Part shown: piece by piece, positions 63,144 to 64,000 of the stretch
How the letters are laid out: every line of letters starts with the position of its first letter
Position numbering within the stretch: the stretch's first letter is position 1
Origin: Salisediminibacterium beveridgei
GTDB lineage: Bacteria; Bacillota; Bacilli; Bacillales; Salisediminibacteriaceae
DNA: 64,000 nt
NCBI RefSeq assembly: GCF_001721685.1
Contig: NZ_CP012502.1
Coordinates: 1,240,001-1,304,000, forward strand
Direction of reading: 5' to 3'
Translations under genes and position numbers: made by a program
Notes under the pieces: model-generated
What the model saw: only the letters and a program-made list of their open reading frames with translations
Database searches by the model: none
What the model was told of the DNA's origin: nothing

Positions 63144-63474
63144 CTTCAGATCCCCTTAATTCATCAAAGTTGTCTGTTCCGTGCGCTTTATATGTCCGGT
63201 AGGCCAATACGAGCATAAACGCAGTAATACCAAAACCAATAACAATTGCTGTCAGGATCAGCGCCTGAGGAAGCGGGTCTGCATAAGATGCAGCTTCCTC
63301 TCCCAAAAGAGGTGGCGATCCGAGCTTCAAGCCTGATAAAGTCAGCAGTAACAAATGCGCCGCATGTGAAAGAATAACGACGCCCAGGATAACGCGTAAA
63401 AGGCTTTTGGTCAAAATCAGATAGGTTGCCACGGAGACAAATATGCCGATCATAAAAATCATGAGTATTTCCAT
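63136..63474 (-). CDS. mrpC: Na+/H+ antiporter subunit MrpC
   Basis: 112-residue NuoK-like subunit with three spans: 'FVSVATYLILTKSLLRVILG', 'LSHAAHLLLLTLSGL' and 'DPLPQALILTAIVIGFGITA', all characteristic of MrpC. Its start shares one base with the mrpB stop, and its end overlaps mrpD. Confidence 0.95.
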   Translation of the reverse strand: MEILMIFMIGIFVSVATYLILTKSLLRVILGVVILSHAAHLLLLTLSGLKLGSPPLLGEEAASYADPLPQALILTAIVIGFGITAFMLVLAYRTYKAHGTDNFDELRGSEDD

Positions 63475-63899
63475 CAGCTATCATCCTCCGCAATTGTCAG
63501 TATAGTCAAGAGTGTAAACCCGACGACAACAAGGTAAATACCAAGGTCGAAAGGCAAGGCAGAAGTCAATTCGATTTCGCCGAGGATAGGTACATTATAG
63601 TATTCAAAAAACTGCGTTAAATACGGAAATCCAAAAAACATACCGACAATGCCCGTAACGATTGCGATTAACAATCCAGCGGCAATGATCCTTTCGTAGT
63701 TGAATGGAATAACCCGTTTAATGGTCTTCAGGTCAAAGCTTAAATAGAGCAAAACCAGTGCTGAAGCAGTCATTAATCCACCTATAAAACCCCCGCCGGG
63801 ATTGTTGTGTCCGGCAAAAAACAAAAACACGGAAAAGGCGAGAATAATGAAAGCAACGATTCGGGTGATTACATGGAGTTGAATCGGGTTATTCATCAT
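63474..63899 (-). CDS. mrpB: Na+/H+ antiporter subunit MrpB
   Basis: 141-residue subunit with four spans and the family block 'LFFAGHNNPGGGFIGGLMTA' near residue 27, and 'IPFNYERIIAAGLLIA' later. The start ATG overlaps the mrpA stop by four bases (ATGA). In some bacteria MrpB is partly fused to MrpA; here it is separate as in B. subtilis. Confidence 0.95.
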   Translation of the reverse strand: MMNNPIQLHVITRIVAFIILAFSVFLFFAGHNNPGGGFIGGLMTASALVLLYLSFDLKTIKRVIPFNYERIIAAGLLIAIVTGIVGMFFGFPYLTQFFEYYNVPILGEIELTSALPFDLGIYLVVVGFTLLTILTIAEDDS

Positions 63900-64000
63900 A
63901 CGCCATCCCCTCCCGATGCTTTATATTTAATCAACACGACAACGGCAAGACCAACGATCCCCAGAACAAGCACTTCAAGCAATGTATCAAGTCCACGGAA
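63896..64000 (-). CDS. mrpA: Na+/H+ antiporter subunit MrpA, C-terminal end (partial)
   Basis: The last 34 codons of mrpA, running off the right edge: 'FRGLDTLLEVLVLGIVGLAV' then 'VVLIKYKASGGDGV' and stop. The 'FRGxDTLxE' motif is the typical MrpA C-terminal span. It overlaps mrpB by four bases. The rest of the gene and the operon promoter lie outside the window. Confidence 0.92.
   Translation of the reverse strand, partial: FRGLDTLLEVLVLGIVGLAVVVLIKYKASGGDGV

Overview
The window reads as a chromosomal segment of a low-to-mid GC Gram-positive bacterium of the Bacillaceae. From about 160 to 19,700 the gene order is that of the Bacillus subtilis yrv/yrr region: rarA, cymR, yrvO, mnmA, yrrB, recD2, alaS, yrzL/reoM, ruvX, yrzB, mltG, trmR, trhP1, trhP2, udk, greA, yrrS, mtnN. 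A complete Mrp-type Na+/H+ antiporter set, many Asp/Glu-rich proteins and a probable selenocysteine codon suggest an alkaliphilic or haloalkaliphilic member that makes selenoproteins. A relative of Salisediminibacterium ('Bacillus' selenitireducens) would fit, but that is a guess. No rRNA, tRNA, CRISPR array or prophage was seen.

Layout. (1) 1-8,050: end of an unknown gene, rarA, then a cysteine/sulfur and tRNA-thiolation operon (CymR, cysteine desulfurase, MnmA) with a TPR protein and RecD2. (2) 8,050-19,700: T-box-controlled alaS, reoM-ruvX-yrzB, mltG, the wobble-uridine cluster trmR-trhP1-trhP2 with udk, greA, yrrS and mtnN. (3) 19,700-27,000: Nudix hydrolase, HPr-like protein, S9 peptidase, a LacI regulator with oligo-1,6-glucosidase, and an orphan manganese-type binding lipoprotein. 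(4) 27,019-27,303: a HesB-like gene with an in-frame TGA followed by a SECIS-like hairpin. This is the most notable item. (5) 27,500-38,900: single genes (cold shock protein, nitrilase, DMT exporter, MsrAB, DUF3006 plus a ComEC-like lipoprotein, CDF exporter, luciferase-like oxidoreductase, DegV, two small envelope proteins). (6) 39,000-49,500: J-domain-like membrane protein, hybrid cluster protein behind an FNR/CRP-like box, PAS-GGDEF-EAL protein, thioredoxin-like ferredoxin, dapF, aldo/keto reductase, lipoate ligase, PAP2 protein, deoD. (7) 49,600-53,200: an operon of a DHH-CBS-CBS-nucleotidyltransferase, a 2-Cys peroxiredoxin and a thioredoxin-like protein. (8) 53,300-58,800: divergent pssA and psd, then cdaR with glcD-glcF (like B. 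subtilis ysfBCD). (9) 58,878-60,457: an apparently intact ISL3-family insertion sequence. (10) 60,549-64,000: mrpG to mrpA on the minus strand; mrpA runs off the window.

A family of dispersed intergenic repeats, about 70-85 bases each, occurs at least seven times, in both orientations and usually just beyond a terminator. Each copy has a conserved 5' box (core like GAAGTATCAGTGCAACGAAG) followed by a hairpin whose stem sequence differs between copies while pairing is kept. One copy lies in the alaS leader and two are in tandem at 20.8-20.95 kb.
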